A stretch of 9,815 nucleotides of DNA from Verrucomicrobiales bacterium (GTDB taxonomy: Bacteria; Verrucomicrobiota; Verrucomicrobiia; Limisphaerales; UBA1096), in assembly GCA_002721375.1 (NCBI GenBank), contig PBKH01000021.1, forward strand, positions 18,619 through 28,433, in the 5' to 3' direction. This document shows positions 1 through 6,500 of this stretch, piece by piece (position 1 is the first letter of the stretch; each line of letters opens with the position of its first letter). The notes below the pieces were generated by a model. The model was given only the letters and a program-made list of their open reading frames with translations. It did no database searches and was not told the DNA's origin. A program made the translations under genes and the position numbers.

Positions 1-177
1 AGCCACTTCGCGCCGGCTGCCGGATTGCCGTGCCCAGTCGTCATAGCTCCACACGACTTCTCCCTCCCAGTAAACGTCGGTTTGGTAATCTTTTGCGATT
101 TCTATGGCATCGCCGATTTTGCGTCGCTTGGATATGACCGAGCGGCCCTTCCCTTTTGCCGATAACTTTAGTCCCAT
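1..177 (-). CDS. Unrecognised protein, partial (C-terminus beyond left edge)
   Basis: An open frame on the minus strand starts at an ATG at 177 and stays open for 59 codons to the window edge. The visible product is basic at first (GLKLSAKGKGRSVISKRRK) and then acidic and aromatic-rich (DVYWEGEVVWSYDDWAR). I do not recognise the family. The frame is also open upstream of the ATG, back into the end of acpS, so a non-ATG start nearer acpS is possible. A purine-rich AAAGGA lies just after the acpS stop, but no standard start codon follows it at normal spacing, so the ATG at 177 is a best guess. Its position about 50 bp after acpS on the same strand suggests it is the next gene of the pdxJ-acpS transcript. 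The reading frame is well supported only by being open, by a plausible composition and by its location. Confidence 0.5.
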   Translation of the reverse strand, partial: MGLKLSAKGKGRSVISKRRKIGDAIEIAKDYQTDVYWEGEVVWSYDDWARQSGSRREVA

Positions 178-227
178 GCTGGCAAGTGAAGCAGCAATAG
201 GGCCAATTTCGGTTTCCTTTGATTTAG

Positions 228-614
228 CTAGCCTGACTTTTTTTCGATAATTGCCATCGCTGTGGCTTGATGGGCAGTGTGGCTGAGGCTGAGATGGATA
301 ACGTTGCCTCGTTGCGCATCTAACAGTTCCTTCCCTTTTCCGTGCAGAATAACGTATGGTTTGCCATTTTCGTAGCGTGCAATTTCCATGTCGTGCCAGC
401 CCAGTTCAGCGCAGATTCCGGTGCCGAATGCCTTTGAGATTGCTTCTTTAGCGGCAAATCGAGCTGCTAAGTTTGGTGAGGGATCCTTATGTCGCAGGCA
501 GTATTCAATCTCAGAGGAGAGAAGGAAGCGCTCGATAAAATGGTTGCCGAGTTTTTGATGAGAGTCGCGGATGCGCTCAATTTCGACGATATCGATGCCG
601 ATACCAAGAATCAT
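228..614 (-). CDS. acpS: Holo-[acyl-carrier-protein] synthase
   Basis: AcpS transfers the 4'-phosphopantetheine arm of coenzyme A to the serine of apo-acyl carrier protein in the cytoplasm, which activates it for fatty acid synthesis. The 128-aa product has the usual family length. It carries the N-terminal GIGIDIVEIERI motif with the Mg-binding Asp at residue 8, the AARFAAKEAISKAFGTG motif with the second metal ligand Glu57, and the C-terminal SLSHT motif (residues 109-113). The ATG at 614 overlaps the pdxJ stop in an ATGA arrangement, which fixes the start and implies translational coupling. The pdxJ-acpS order is common in bacteria. All key residues are present, and nothing suggests a defect. 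Confidence 0.96.
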   Translation of the reverse strand: MILGIGIDIVEIERIRDSHQKLGNHFIERFLLSSEIEYCLRHKDPSPNLAARFAAKEAISKAFGTGICAELGWHDMEIARYENGKPYVILHGKGKELLDAQRGNVIHLSLSHTAHQATAMAIIEKKSG

Positions 615-1357
615 CCGTTTGGCGGAGAATCATCAATCAGTCCAAGCATTTCGCGCACTGCGGGGCCAAGGCCGACGGTGACGGCACGGCTGACGATGCT
701 GTGGCCGATGTTAAGTTCATTAAGATGAGGCACGGCTAAGATGCCGCGTGTGTTTTTGTAGTTGAGGCCGTGTCCGGCATTAACCTCGATACCAAGCGTC
801 TTGGCCTGTTCGGCCGCCTTGGTCAGGCGCTGCAGCTCGGTGGCGCGCTTGGCTTCATCATCGTATGCTTCGGAGTACGCGCCTGTGTGAAGCTCGATGA
901 ACGGGCTACCGGTTCTGACAGAGGCCTCGATCTGTGCCGGGTCAGGATCAATGAATAAGCTCACCTCGATGCCGGCTTTGTTAAGCTCGGTCGCGGTATC
1001 GGCTATGGCACCGGCTTGAACCACAACATTCAGGCCTCCCTCGGTTGTGACCTCGGCGCGATTCTCCGGTACGATGCAGACGGCATCCGGTTTAAGTCGC
1101 AGGGCGATATCGATCATCTCCGGTGTATTGGCCATCTCAAAATTGAGTCGTGTGCTCACGGTCTCGCGGATGGCCCAGATATCCCGGTCGAGAATATGTC
1201 TGCGATCCTCCCGTAGATGAGCGGTTATGCCGTGCGCGCCCGCAGCTTCGGCCTGCCGAACAGCATCAACTGGGCACGGTTCACCGTGATCAAGCCCGCG
1301 GTAGCGCGCTTGGCGCAGTGTTGCAATGTGATCAATATTGACGCCTAGGCGCAGCAT
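611..1357 (-). CDS. pdxJ: Pyridoxine 5'-phosphate synthase
   Basis: PdxJ condenses 1-deoxy-D-xylulose 5-phosphate with 3-amino-2-oxopropyl phosphate (1-amino-acetone 3-phosphate) to give pyridoxine 5'-phosphate, the ring-closing step of the DXP-dependent vitamin B6 route. The 248-aa protein is full length for this TIM-barrel family. It opens with LGVNIDHIATLRQAR (residues 4-18), then has GITAHLREDRRHI with the active-site His near residue 47, NFEMANTPEM with Glu74, CIVPE around residue 98, NAGHGLNY with His196, and the phosphate-binding IGHSIVSRAV near residues 217-226. The start at 1357 gives the canonical N-terminus and lies 14 bp after the upstream gene's stop. No good Shine-Dalgarno is seen. 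The stop overlaps the acpS start by four bases. Confidence 0.98.
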   Translation of the reverse strand: MLRLGVNIDHIATLRQARYRGLDHGEPCPVDAVRQAEAAGAHGITAHLREDRRHILDRDIWAIRETVSTRLNFEMANTPEMIDIALRLKPDAVCIVPENRAEVTTEGGLNVVVQAGAIADTATELNKAGIEVSLFIDPDPAQIEASVRTGSPFIELHTGAYSEAYDDEAKRATELQRLTKAAEQAKTLGIEVNAGHGLNYKNTRGILAVPHLNELNIGHSIVSRAVTVGLGPAVREMLGLIDDSPPNG

Positions 1358-1371
1358 AAAAAACAGGAAAG

Positions 1372-2940
1372 CTACTTTTGGTCTGTTGGTTTCTTAGATT
1401 TCTTTGCCTTTGGGGTGCGTTTTTTCTGTGGGGCTGGTGGCCACTCGAGCGTCGGTGCCGGGAATAGGGGGTTGTCGAGCCAGCGCGTCAGTAGAGCAAT
1501 CTCGAGTGCCGAAAGGCCGAGGTGTGACTTGCGGGTGAACATTAACCGGTTACCGTCGATAAAAGCGTCAGTGATAGTATTGCCGAGTTTTGGGGCAACC
1601 GCGTTAAGAAACGCAATGCCCTTCGTTTGGTTGACGAGCTGCTCACGCCGGTCCGATAAGATGGCAGCGAATTGCAACAGCAAATTCCATTTTAAGAGCC
1701 GCTCTCCAGTGATCTCCCAGTTGTAGTAAACGAGGTTTTCCTTATCGTTGAATTCATCGAGCATCGCCTTTGGGATGGGCTTCTTTATTGGATCAGGAGG
1801 GAAAACGCCACCAACGATATAACCCTTGTCGTCCGAATTGCCGATGGTGATGTACGGTGCGAACAACGGTACATTTCCCCATGTTAGGGCTGGTTTCTCG
1901 GGATTGTGCTCGACTTGTCCAATATACTTTTCGCCTAGACCGTTAGGTTTTCGGAAGGCGTTCACGCGCTTAGATAAGCCTGCTATTGTTGCCTTGGGAT
2001 CCTCGACTTTCACCGAAAAGAAAGACTGGAATTTGGTGCGAGCCTGGGACCACGAATAAAATTGGTCGTTAACAGTGTCTAGCCCGAGCACCGTCAGGAT
2101 CGGCTGGGCGGTGACTAGGCCTGCGCCCCGTGTGGCGGTGAAGCTGGCTAGCGGCTCGGTGATAGTGCGTTTTGGAATTTCCCAGTCCGGTATGTCGTTC
2201 GGCAGTGGCTTTTCAAATTCGACAGCGGCCTTGCTGAAGAAGTTATCTTTCTTCAGCCGAGCGGTGATGTGGGTAAGTTTGGGTGTATTCGGTAGCCAGT
2301 TGCGGAGTGCTTCGGGTAGAAATCGATTGTGCAATGTTATTTTTAGGTCATGCTCTCTATCAGTTGGGAAAGGTCGGCCAGTGTCGGCGATCTGTTCCGC
2401 CGCACGTTTCAAATTATTGAGTGTTTCTGCTCCGGCGCCGAACAGTAGCCAGCCATCGGCATAGCCGAAACCGTACGTCTTAGCGTTGTTGTAATCCACC
2501 CGCCAGCCGGTGTAGCCAGCGATGGTCCGTTCCACTTGTTCGGCACCCTGCCGCTTGGCTAGGCGTAGTAGCGTTTTCGTCCATACGCTGCCTCTTGTCT
2601 GATCCATCGCTGCCATAAGCGTGAGGTTCCGCCGTTTTTCGCCCTGGGCGATTCCAAGAAACAGTTCATCCTTGCCGAGATCCGGAAGCAGCTGGCGTAG
2701 AGCAGCTTCGCTTTCGGCGTTGCCATCCCCAAGGCGTTTGGCCAATTTGTCTAGAGTCGCGTTGCGGAATGCCTGGGACTCCTTGAGCTGCCAGACGGTG
2801 CGCAAGGTCTTGGCATCATCGCGTTTGGTCAGGTTGTCGATGCCTGCGAAGCGCACCTTAAGTAGCGGTTCGGCTAACCCGTCTGCCATTCCAAGCGCCG
2901 CGATGGAGATTATGAGGAATAGGGACAAAACTCGCTTCAT
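1372..2940 (-). CDS. Exported protein of unknown function, about 522 aa
   Basis: I chose the ATG at 2940 because it begins a clean Sec signal peptide (MKRVLSLFLIISIAALGMA, likely cleaved after ADGLA). The frame stays open to an upstream ATG at 3024, but that would put 28 residues in front of the signal. The mature protein has no catalytic motif that I recognise. It reads as alternating short beta and alpha segments, with turns such as YGFGYADGWLLFGAGAETL (mature middle part), a pattern seen in large periplasmic DUF3352-like proteins of Verrucomicrobiota and Planctomycetota. It ends in a Pro/Lys-rich basic tail (PPAPQKKRTPKAKKSKK). It lies 14 bp upstream of pdxJ on the same strand, so it is probably the first gene of that transcript, although the functional link to B6 synthesis is unclear. 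The function is unassigned. The gene itself is well supported by its length, signal peptide and coding character. Confidence 0.82.
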   Translation of the reverse strand: MKRVLSLFLIISIAALGMADGLAEPLLKVRFAGIDNLTKRDDAKTLRTVWQLKESQAFRNATLDKLAKRLGDGNAESEAALRQLLPDLGKDELFLGIAQGEKRRNLTLMAAMDQTRGSVWTKTLLRLAKRQGAEQVERTIAGYTGWRVDYNNAKTYGFGYADGWLLFGAGAETLNNLKRAAEQIADTGRPFPTDREHDLKITLHNRFLPEALRNWLPNTPKLTHITARLKKDNFFSKAAVEFEKPLPNDIPDWEIPKRTITEPLASFTATRGAGLVTAQPILTVLGLDTVNDQFYSWSQARTKFQSFFSVKVEDPKATIAGLSKRVNAFRKPNGLGEKYIGQVEHNPEKPALTWGNVPLFAPYITIGNSDDKGYIVGGVFPPDPIKKPIPKAMLDEFNDKENLVYYNWEITGERLLKWNLLLQFAAILSDRREQLVNQTKGIAFLNAVAPKLGNTITDAFIDGNRLMFTRKSHLGLSALEIALLTRWLDNPLFPAPTLEWPPAPQKKRTPKAKKSKKPTDQK

Positions 2941-3285
2941 GGAAGACCGTCCATGCCAGAGAACGATCGTTGAATCAATCGCAAACCAACTGCTTATAAG
3001 CTCAAACGAGTAGTTTTTCAGCATGGTGGATGATTGTTTTTCGGGCGATGCTTACGCGCTTAACCATTTTCTTGGTAATAATTGCGGCTCTCTCTTGATC
3101 CATAATCTAAACCTGATTTACGCCTATAAAGAAGACCATTAAAGTACGGATCTTAATGTGGACGAGACCTTTATAAAAATCATTTCGGGTTGATTTTTAA
3201 CGCTTGCCAAGCACTGGAGGCGGCTTGACCGTTTCTTTCAAGTACACCTTGCTCTATTGAGCCGCTTGCATCATAAGGATCTATT
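2941..3285. promoter_or_regulatory. AT-rich divergent intergenic region
   Basis: This stretch separates the leftward secreted-protein/pdxJ/acpS run from the rightward RRM gene, so it should hold promoters for both directions. On the plus strand a TATAAA at 3172-3177 could be a -10 element for the RRM gene, but no convincing -35 box is seen 16-18 bp upstream. An interrupted palindrome, GCTTG-C-CAAGC at 3202-3212, lies in the RRM leader and could be an operator half-site pair. A 33-codon minus-strand frame (3002-3103) is open, but nothing supports it. No RNA gene or terminator is evident. Confidence 0.35.
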
Positions 3286-3568
3286 ATGGGAAATAAGATA
3301 TTGCGTGGGCAGTCTGAATTGGGACGCCACAGACGACGACTTGCGGGAAACATTCGGCGTTTCCGGTACCATAACTGATGCAGTTGTTTTGAAGGATCGT
3401 GACACCGGAAGATCGCGCGGGTTTGGCTTTGTGACTTATTCCAGCGATGAGGAGGCCGATCCTGCAATCGAGAAATTAAATGGAGAAGAATTCATGGGGC
3501 GGAAAATGACGGTGAACGAGGCCCGCCAGAGGGAGGGTCGTGGTGGAGGCGGTTACCGAGACCGTTAG
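3257..3568 (+). CDS. RRM-domain RNA-binding protein, 5' end frame-displaced
   Basis: The protein is a single RNA-recognition motif with a short Gly/Arg tail, like the small bacterial glycine-rich RRM proteins. It should bind single-stranded RNA in the cytoplasm. RNP1 is intact (RSRGFGFV, residues 52-59 of the listed frame), and the domain runs to KMTVNEAR before REGRGGGGYRDR. The frame is open from a TTG at 3257, but the natural start is evidently the ATG at 3286, which has an AAGGA ribosome-binding site and encodes the family's usual short MGNKI start. That ATG is one frame off. The frames would join if one base were removed around 3298-3304 (ATATTGC). RNP2 there reads YCVGSL or ICVGSL, so the usual aromatic is a Cys. 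A Pro in helix 2 (EEADPAIEKLNG) also looks unusual. It is either a recently broken gene, a sequencing error, or a gene using a TTG/GTG start. The end overlaps the convergent mtfA stop. Confidence 0.8.
   Translation: MSRLHHKDLLWEIRYCVGSLNWDATDDDLRETFGVSGTITDAVVLKDRDTGRSRGFGFVTYSSDEEADPAIEKLNGEEFMGRKMTVNEARQREGRGGGGYRDR
3275..3279 (+). promoter_or_regulatory. Ribosome-binding site pointing to ATG 3286
   Basis: AAGGA ends six bases before the ATG at 3286. It is one of the few good Shine-Dalgarno matches in this window. It marks 3286 as the intended RRM start, although that ATG is out of frame with the conserved domain. It is therefore the main evidence for a frameshift in the first codons. Confidence 0.6.
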
Positions 3569-4365
3569 GATTGTCTTGTAGTTTTATCTTGGTGTTTACG
3601 CCATGCGACGGGATCTTGTTTGTAGTAGGATCGGAGTTCTTCGTATAATTCCGGCCTTTTCTTTTTTAGCTGTAGCGGTTTTTCAAAGAAGGCCTCTGTG
3701 GCAGTGGCGAAAAACTCGGCTGGGTTTGAGGCGCCGTAGTGGTCGATCACAGTTTTTTTTCCTTTAGCCGCCTTGCGCTCGAAACATTCAAACTCGCGGC
3801 TGAAGACTAATGCCCAGGAACGATACTTTAGCTTACGGGTTTCGAATGTTTTGCCTCGACCTAGCGTGGGGGCACCGTCGGCGACTCCGTCCATTTGGTC
3901 AAGTTGATGAGCGAATTCATGCAGAACGACATTGTGTCCGTCGAAGGCATTCTTACCGCCGCGCCGGCTGGAGTCCCATGCCAGCACGACCGGGCCATAC
4001 TGCCATGATTCGCCCAAGCGGTGGGACTTGTCGTCGGCATCGTATGGATTCTTGGCAAGGTAGGAACTGGGATAGACGAGGATGGTACGCAAGGAAGGAT
4101 AATAAGCCGGTTCACGATGCAGCAGCAAAAGGCATGCTTGCCCGGCAATAGTTACCCGAATTTCATCATCGATCTTCAGACCACCACAGCCTTCAAATCG
4201 TTTCTCGGCTAGGAATACTAGGATATGTTCCTGAAGCTCTCGCTTGTCGGTGGGGGTCAGTTGTCTGTAGAAACCAAGGTTTGACTCAAGGATGGTAATC
4301 CACTGAGCGGGGAATTCCCCCTGCCGGATTTTTTTGCGCCGCCGTTTTTTAAAAAAATCAAACAC
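3565..4365 (-). CDS. mtfA: MtfA-type zinc metallopeptidase (M90 family)
   Basis: MtfA is a cytosolic zinc peptidase. In enterobacteria it binds the repressor Mlc and so affects the glucose phosphotransferase system; whether that role holds here is unknown. From the GTG at 4365 the product is 266 aa, close to the usual family length. It starts with the expected FDFFKKRRRKKIRQGEFP, followed by FLAEKRFEGCGGL (residues 51-63), VTIAGQACLLLLHRE (71-85), LGESWQYGPVVLAWD (117-131), the zinc motif HEFAHQLDQMDG with HExxH at 149-153, and NPAEFFATATEAFFE (214-228) with the third ligand Glu. The frame is open upstream to 4680, but that part overlaps the divergent oxidoreductase gene and lacks family similarity. 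GGAGG at 4376-4380 lies ten bases before the GTG. The 3' end shares bases with the RRM stop codon. Confidence 0.93.
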   Translation of the reverse strand: MFDFFKKRRRKKIRQGEFPAQWITILESNLGFYRQLTPTDKRELQEHILVFLAEKRFEGCGGLKIDDEIRVTIAGQACLLLLHREPAYYPSLRTILVYPSSYLAKNPYDADDKSHRLGESWQYGPVVLAWDSSRRGGKNAFDGHNVVLHEFAHQLDQMDGVADGAPTLGRGKTFETRKLKYRSWALVFSREFECFERKAAKGKKTVIDHYGASNPAEFFATATEAFFEKPLQLKKKRPELYEELRSYYKQDPVAWRKHQDKTTRQS

Positions 4366-4375
4366 AGGCGGTAAG

Positions 4376-4380
4376 CCTCC
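4376..4380 (-). promoter_or_regulatory. Ribosome-binding site for mtfA GTG start
   Basis: On the minus strand this is GGAGG, ten bases upstream of the GTG at 4365. Together with the match of the downstream residues to the family N-terminus, it favours the GTG over the far-upstream ATG at 4680. The spacing is at the long end of the normal range. Confidence 0.5.
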
Positions 4381-4449
4381 ATGTGCTTGGTCAAAAAAGC
4401 CAATATTAAAGTCGTGGGTACAGGGGCATGGTGCTAGCTTTTTCGATGT

Positions 4450-5790
4450 ATGAAGACCATCAAACGCAGAAATTTTTTGAAAAGTGGTTTGGCTGTGTCT
4501 GCGCTGGGTTTCCCGGCGCTGGGTCAAGTGCGGGGTGCCAATGATCGCGTTAAGGTGGCACTGATCGGTTGCGGTGGCCGAGGCACGCAAGTCACTGCGA
4601 GTTTGGCGAAGCGCAGCGATGTTGAGTGCACGCAGGTGTGTGACATTCACGAGGAACGTCTCATGCGGATTGCCGACCACATGGCGGAACAGCAGGGAGG
4701 CCGCAAGCCGTTGCTAGCTCGGCGAATGGAGGAAGTCTTCGCCAACAAGAATGTTGATGCTGTGGTGGTGGCTACGCCGGATCATTGGCACACGCCGACC
4801 GCCATCCTCGCTTGTCAGGCGGGCAAGGATGTTTACGTTGAGAAGCCATTCAGCCATAATATTTGGGAGGGCCGTAAGCTTGTCGAGGCTTCTCACAAGT
4901 ACAAGCGTATCGTGCAGGTTGGCACGCAGAACCGCAGCGCGCCGTACAATCTCGCGGCGCGGGACTATATTCAGTCCGGAAAACTGGGTGATGTTCGCCT
5001 AGTCAAGGTATTCAATCTCAAGGGAGGCGGCCCGTTTCACCTCGGGCCAAGCGGTAGTGTACCTAAAGGGTTCTCTTGGAAAACTTGGCTTGGGGCTGCC
5101 AAGGCACGGCCATATCATAGCCGTATCTTTCATGCAGGTTGGCATTATTTCTGGGACTACTCTGGTGGAGACTTGGCCGACTGTGGTATTCACCAGCTTG
5201 ATCTTGCGCTAATGATGATGGGCGATCCTGCCGCCCCTTCTGCTGTGTCCGCTTCTGGCGGTCGTATTCAGCACCGGGGCGACGATGCCGAGGTGCCGGA
5301 TGTGGAGATTTTGCAGTTTGACTATCCTGGTTTTGTCATGACCTTTGAGCACTCGCATTTCGCTGGGGCGATGAGCAAGATCAATGGCAGCATCCGATCG
5401 AGCGACAAATTTCCGCATTGGCCGCAGTGCGCGACTCGCATCGAATTTTACGGTACGAAGGACATAATGATGCTCGGTAGGCACGGCGGAGGGTGGCAGG
5501 TATTCGCTTCCAATGGAGGGGTGGTGCATCAGCAGTATGGTAGGCATCCGGATCCGGAGCATCAGCAAAATTTTCTCGATTGCATCCGCTCGCGCGAACT
5601 GTCCAATGCAGATGTTAGCCTCTCGCAGGTAACGACATCTGTCATGCACATGGGGAATATCGCGCACCGTGTAGGTAACCAAAAACTGCACTTCAGTGCC
5701 GAGACCGAACAGTTCATCGACAACGACGAGGCCAACCGCTTGGTAAAGCGCCAAAACGTGAACGAGTTTTCCGTCATGGAAACGGTTTGA
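4450..5790 (+). CDS. Tat-exported Gfo/Idh/MocA family oxidoreductase
   Basis: This is an NAD(P)-dependent sugar or inositol-type dehydrogenase, probably acting in the periplasm. The 446-aa product begins with a twin-arginine signal (KRRNFLKSGLAVSALGFPAL, residues 5-24). A Rossmann domain follows, with VALIGCGGRGTQV (GxGGxG at 40-45), DAVVVATPDHWHTPTA (103-118) and the family EKP motif at 131-133. The C-terminal domain has FWDYSGGDLADCGIHQLDLA (234-253). His248 and Asp251 are candidates for substrate contact. The residue before GIHQLD is Cys245, where a Trp is more usual in relatives. The substrate cannot be told from sequence. Export by Tat fits folding with bound cofactor, as in glucose-fructose oxidoreductase. 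It is divergent from mtfA, with an 84-bp gap, and has no clear Shine-Dalgarno. It lies 94 bp upstream of the GH97 remnant on the same strand, so both may once have served glycan breakdown. Confidence 0.95.
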   Translation: MKTIKRRNFLKSGLAVSALGFPALGQVRGANDRVKVALIGCGGRGTQVTASLAKRSDVECTQVCDIHEERLMRIADHMAEQQGGRKPLLARRMEEVFANKNVDAVVVATPDHWHTPTAILACQAGKDVYVEKPFSHNIWEGRKLVEASHKYKRIVQVGTQNRSAPYNLAARDYIQSGKLGDVRLVKVFNLKGGGPFHLGPSGSVPKGFSWKTWLGAAKARPYHSRIFHAGWHYFWDYSGGDLADCGIHQLDLALMMMGDPAAPSAVSASGGRIQHRGDDAEVPDVEILQFDYPGFVMTFEHSHFAGAMSKINGSIRSSDKFPHWPQCATRIEFYGTKDIMMLGRHGGGWQVFASNGGVVHQQYGRHPDPEHQQNFLDCIRSRELSNADVSLSQVTTSVMHMGNIAHRVGNQKLHFSAETEQFIDNDEANRLVKRQNVNEFSVMETV

Positions 5791-5884
5791 TTTGGTGTGC
5801 CGTACAAAGCTTCCGACTTCCTACTATATCGGATGGTGAATACTGACGCCTTGCAGAGAATATTTTTTTGATTCCTTTTTGCCT

Positions 5885-6357
5885 ATGCCTTTTTCAATGA
5901 GAATTATTTCGTGCGCTGTTATTCTCGCTGCCACCTTGGGTTTTGGTCAGGCGGCCTTGGCCAAGTCGACAAGTGTTAAGTCTCCGAATGGCCAATTCAC
6001 CATCGAGCTTACCACTGGCGATAGCGGTCGCCCATCTTCCAGTAACATGAGATGAGTTGAAGGTATTGGAATCCAAGATCGGAACTTATGCGACGATCGC
6101 CCGGCGCAGCGGGGAGAACTGGTTTGTGGGTAGTTTCAATGCAGTGCAACCGCGGAAAGTAGAGATACTGTTCGACTTCCTGCCCAAGGGGAAAAAACAC
6201 CGTACACATTTACAGCGACGACGAATCCGCGAACACCCGTACTAACGTCGGCATCGCGCGACGTGAGGTGACTGACGATTACGTGTACAAGATAGAGTTA
6301 AGCAAGTAGGGAGGCGTTGCTATCCGCCTTGTGTCCAAAATACAGTTAAACCATTGA
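5885..6357 (+). pseudogene. GH97 glycoside hydrolase (SusB-like) remnant, core deleted
   Basis: The frame from ATG 5885 encodes a signal peptide (MRIISCAVILAATLGFGQAA) and the GH97 beginning SVKSPNGQFTIELTTGDSGRP, then stops at 6053. Just after it, in another frame, comes the GH97 C-terminal beta domain: LPVT-stop-DELKVLES, IGTYATIARRSGENWFVGSF and ILFDFLPKGKK up to 6197. A one-step frame change near 6198 continues as TVHIYSDDESANTRTNVGIA, a TAG interrupts at 6307, and GGVAIRLVSK follows to the stop at 6355. The complete family is roughly 650-740 aa, with a (beta/alpha)8 catalytic barrel between these ends. About 500 residues or more, including every catalytic carboxylate, are missing. The TGA at 6048 sits where relatives have Trp before Asp-Glu. 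It is non-functional as an enzyme. A 56-aa secreted peptide (5885-6055) could still be made, but there is no sign that it has a role. Confidence 0.82.
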
Positions 6358-6500
6358 TCTTCATTTCTATTATTCCATGATAGATTAATCGTAGTAGGCT
6401 AAAAGCAACTATTTTGGCTGACAAAAGACGTAACTTTAGGTATGTCTTCTGTGTATAATTCAAAATCAAAGGGACTATTTGCCCTGCGATACCTCGAGAT
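6358..6500. other. Intergenic leader of the 596-aa gene
   Basis: These 143 AT-rich bases lie between the GH97 remnant and the next gene. I see no stem-loop terminator with a T-run, no RNA gene and no coding frame with recognisable similarity. A consensus -10 hexamer is present and listed separately. Confidence 0.4.
6454..6459 (+). promoter_or_regulatory. Possible -10 promoter element
   Basis: TATAAT lies 41 bases before the ATG at 6501, a sensible place for a promoter of the 596-aa gene. The hexamer 17 bp upstream (TAACTT) is a poor -35, so the call rests on the -10 match alone in an AT-rich stretch and may be chance. Confidence 0.25.

Noticed and set aside
2941..3024. 28-residue extension of the secreted protein from ATG 3024
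   Set aside because: It would bury the signal peptide that begins at the ATG at 2940.
3002..3103. Minus-strand 33-codon open frame in the intergenic region, basic and rich in Ile/Lys
   Set aside because: It has only a weak upstream AGG and no recognisable similarity, and it overlaps the alternative start of the next gene. It is expected by chance at this length.
4366..4680. 105-residue N-terminal extension of mtfA from an ATG at 4680
   Set aside because: It lies antisense within the oxidoreductase gene, has no family similarity and has shadow-like composition. The GTG at 4365 gives the normal MtfA length.
5209..5754. 181-codon minus-strand open frame inside the oxidoreductase gene
   Set aside because: The sense strand carries a full, conserved Gfo/Idh/MocA protein. 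The antisense frame has no motif or ribosome-binding site and is a shadow.
6057..6245. 62-codon plus-strand open frame as an independent small gene
   Set aside because: It is the GH97 C-terminal domain out of context, ending in a frameshifted basic tail. It belongs to the pseudogene.
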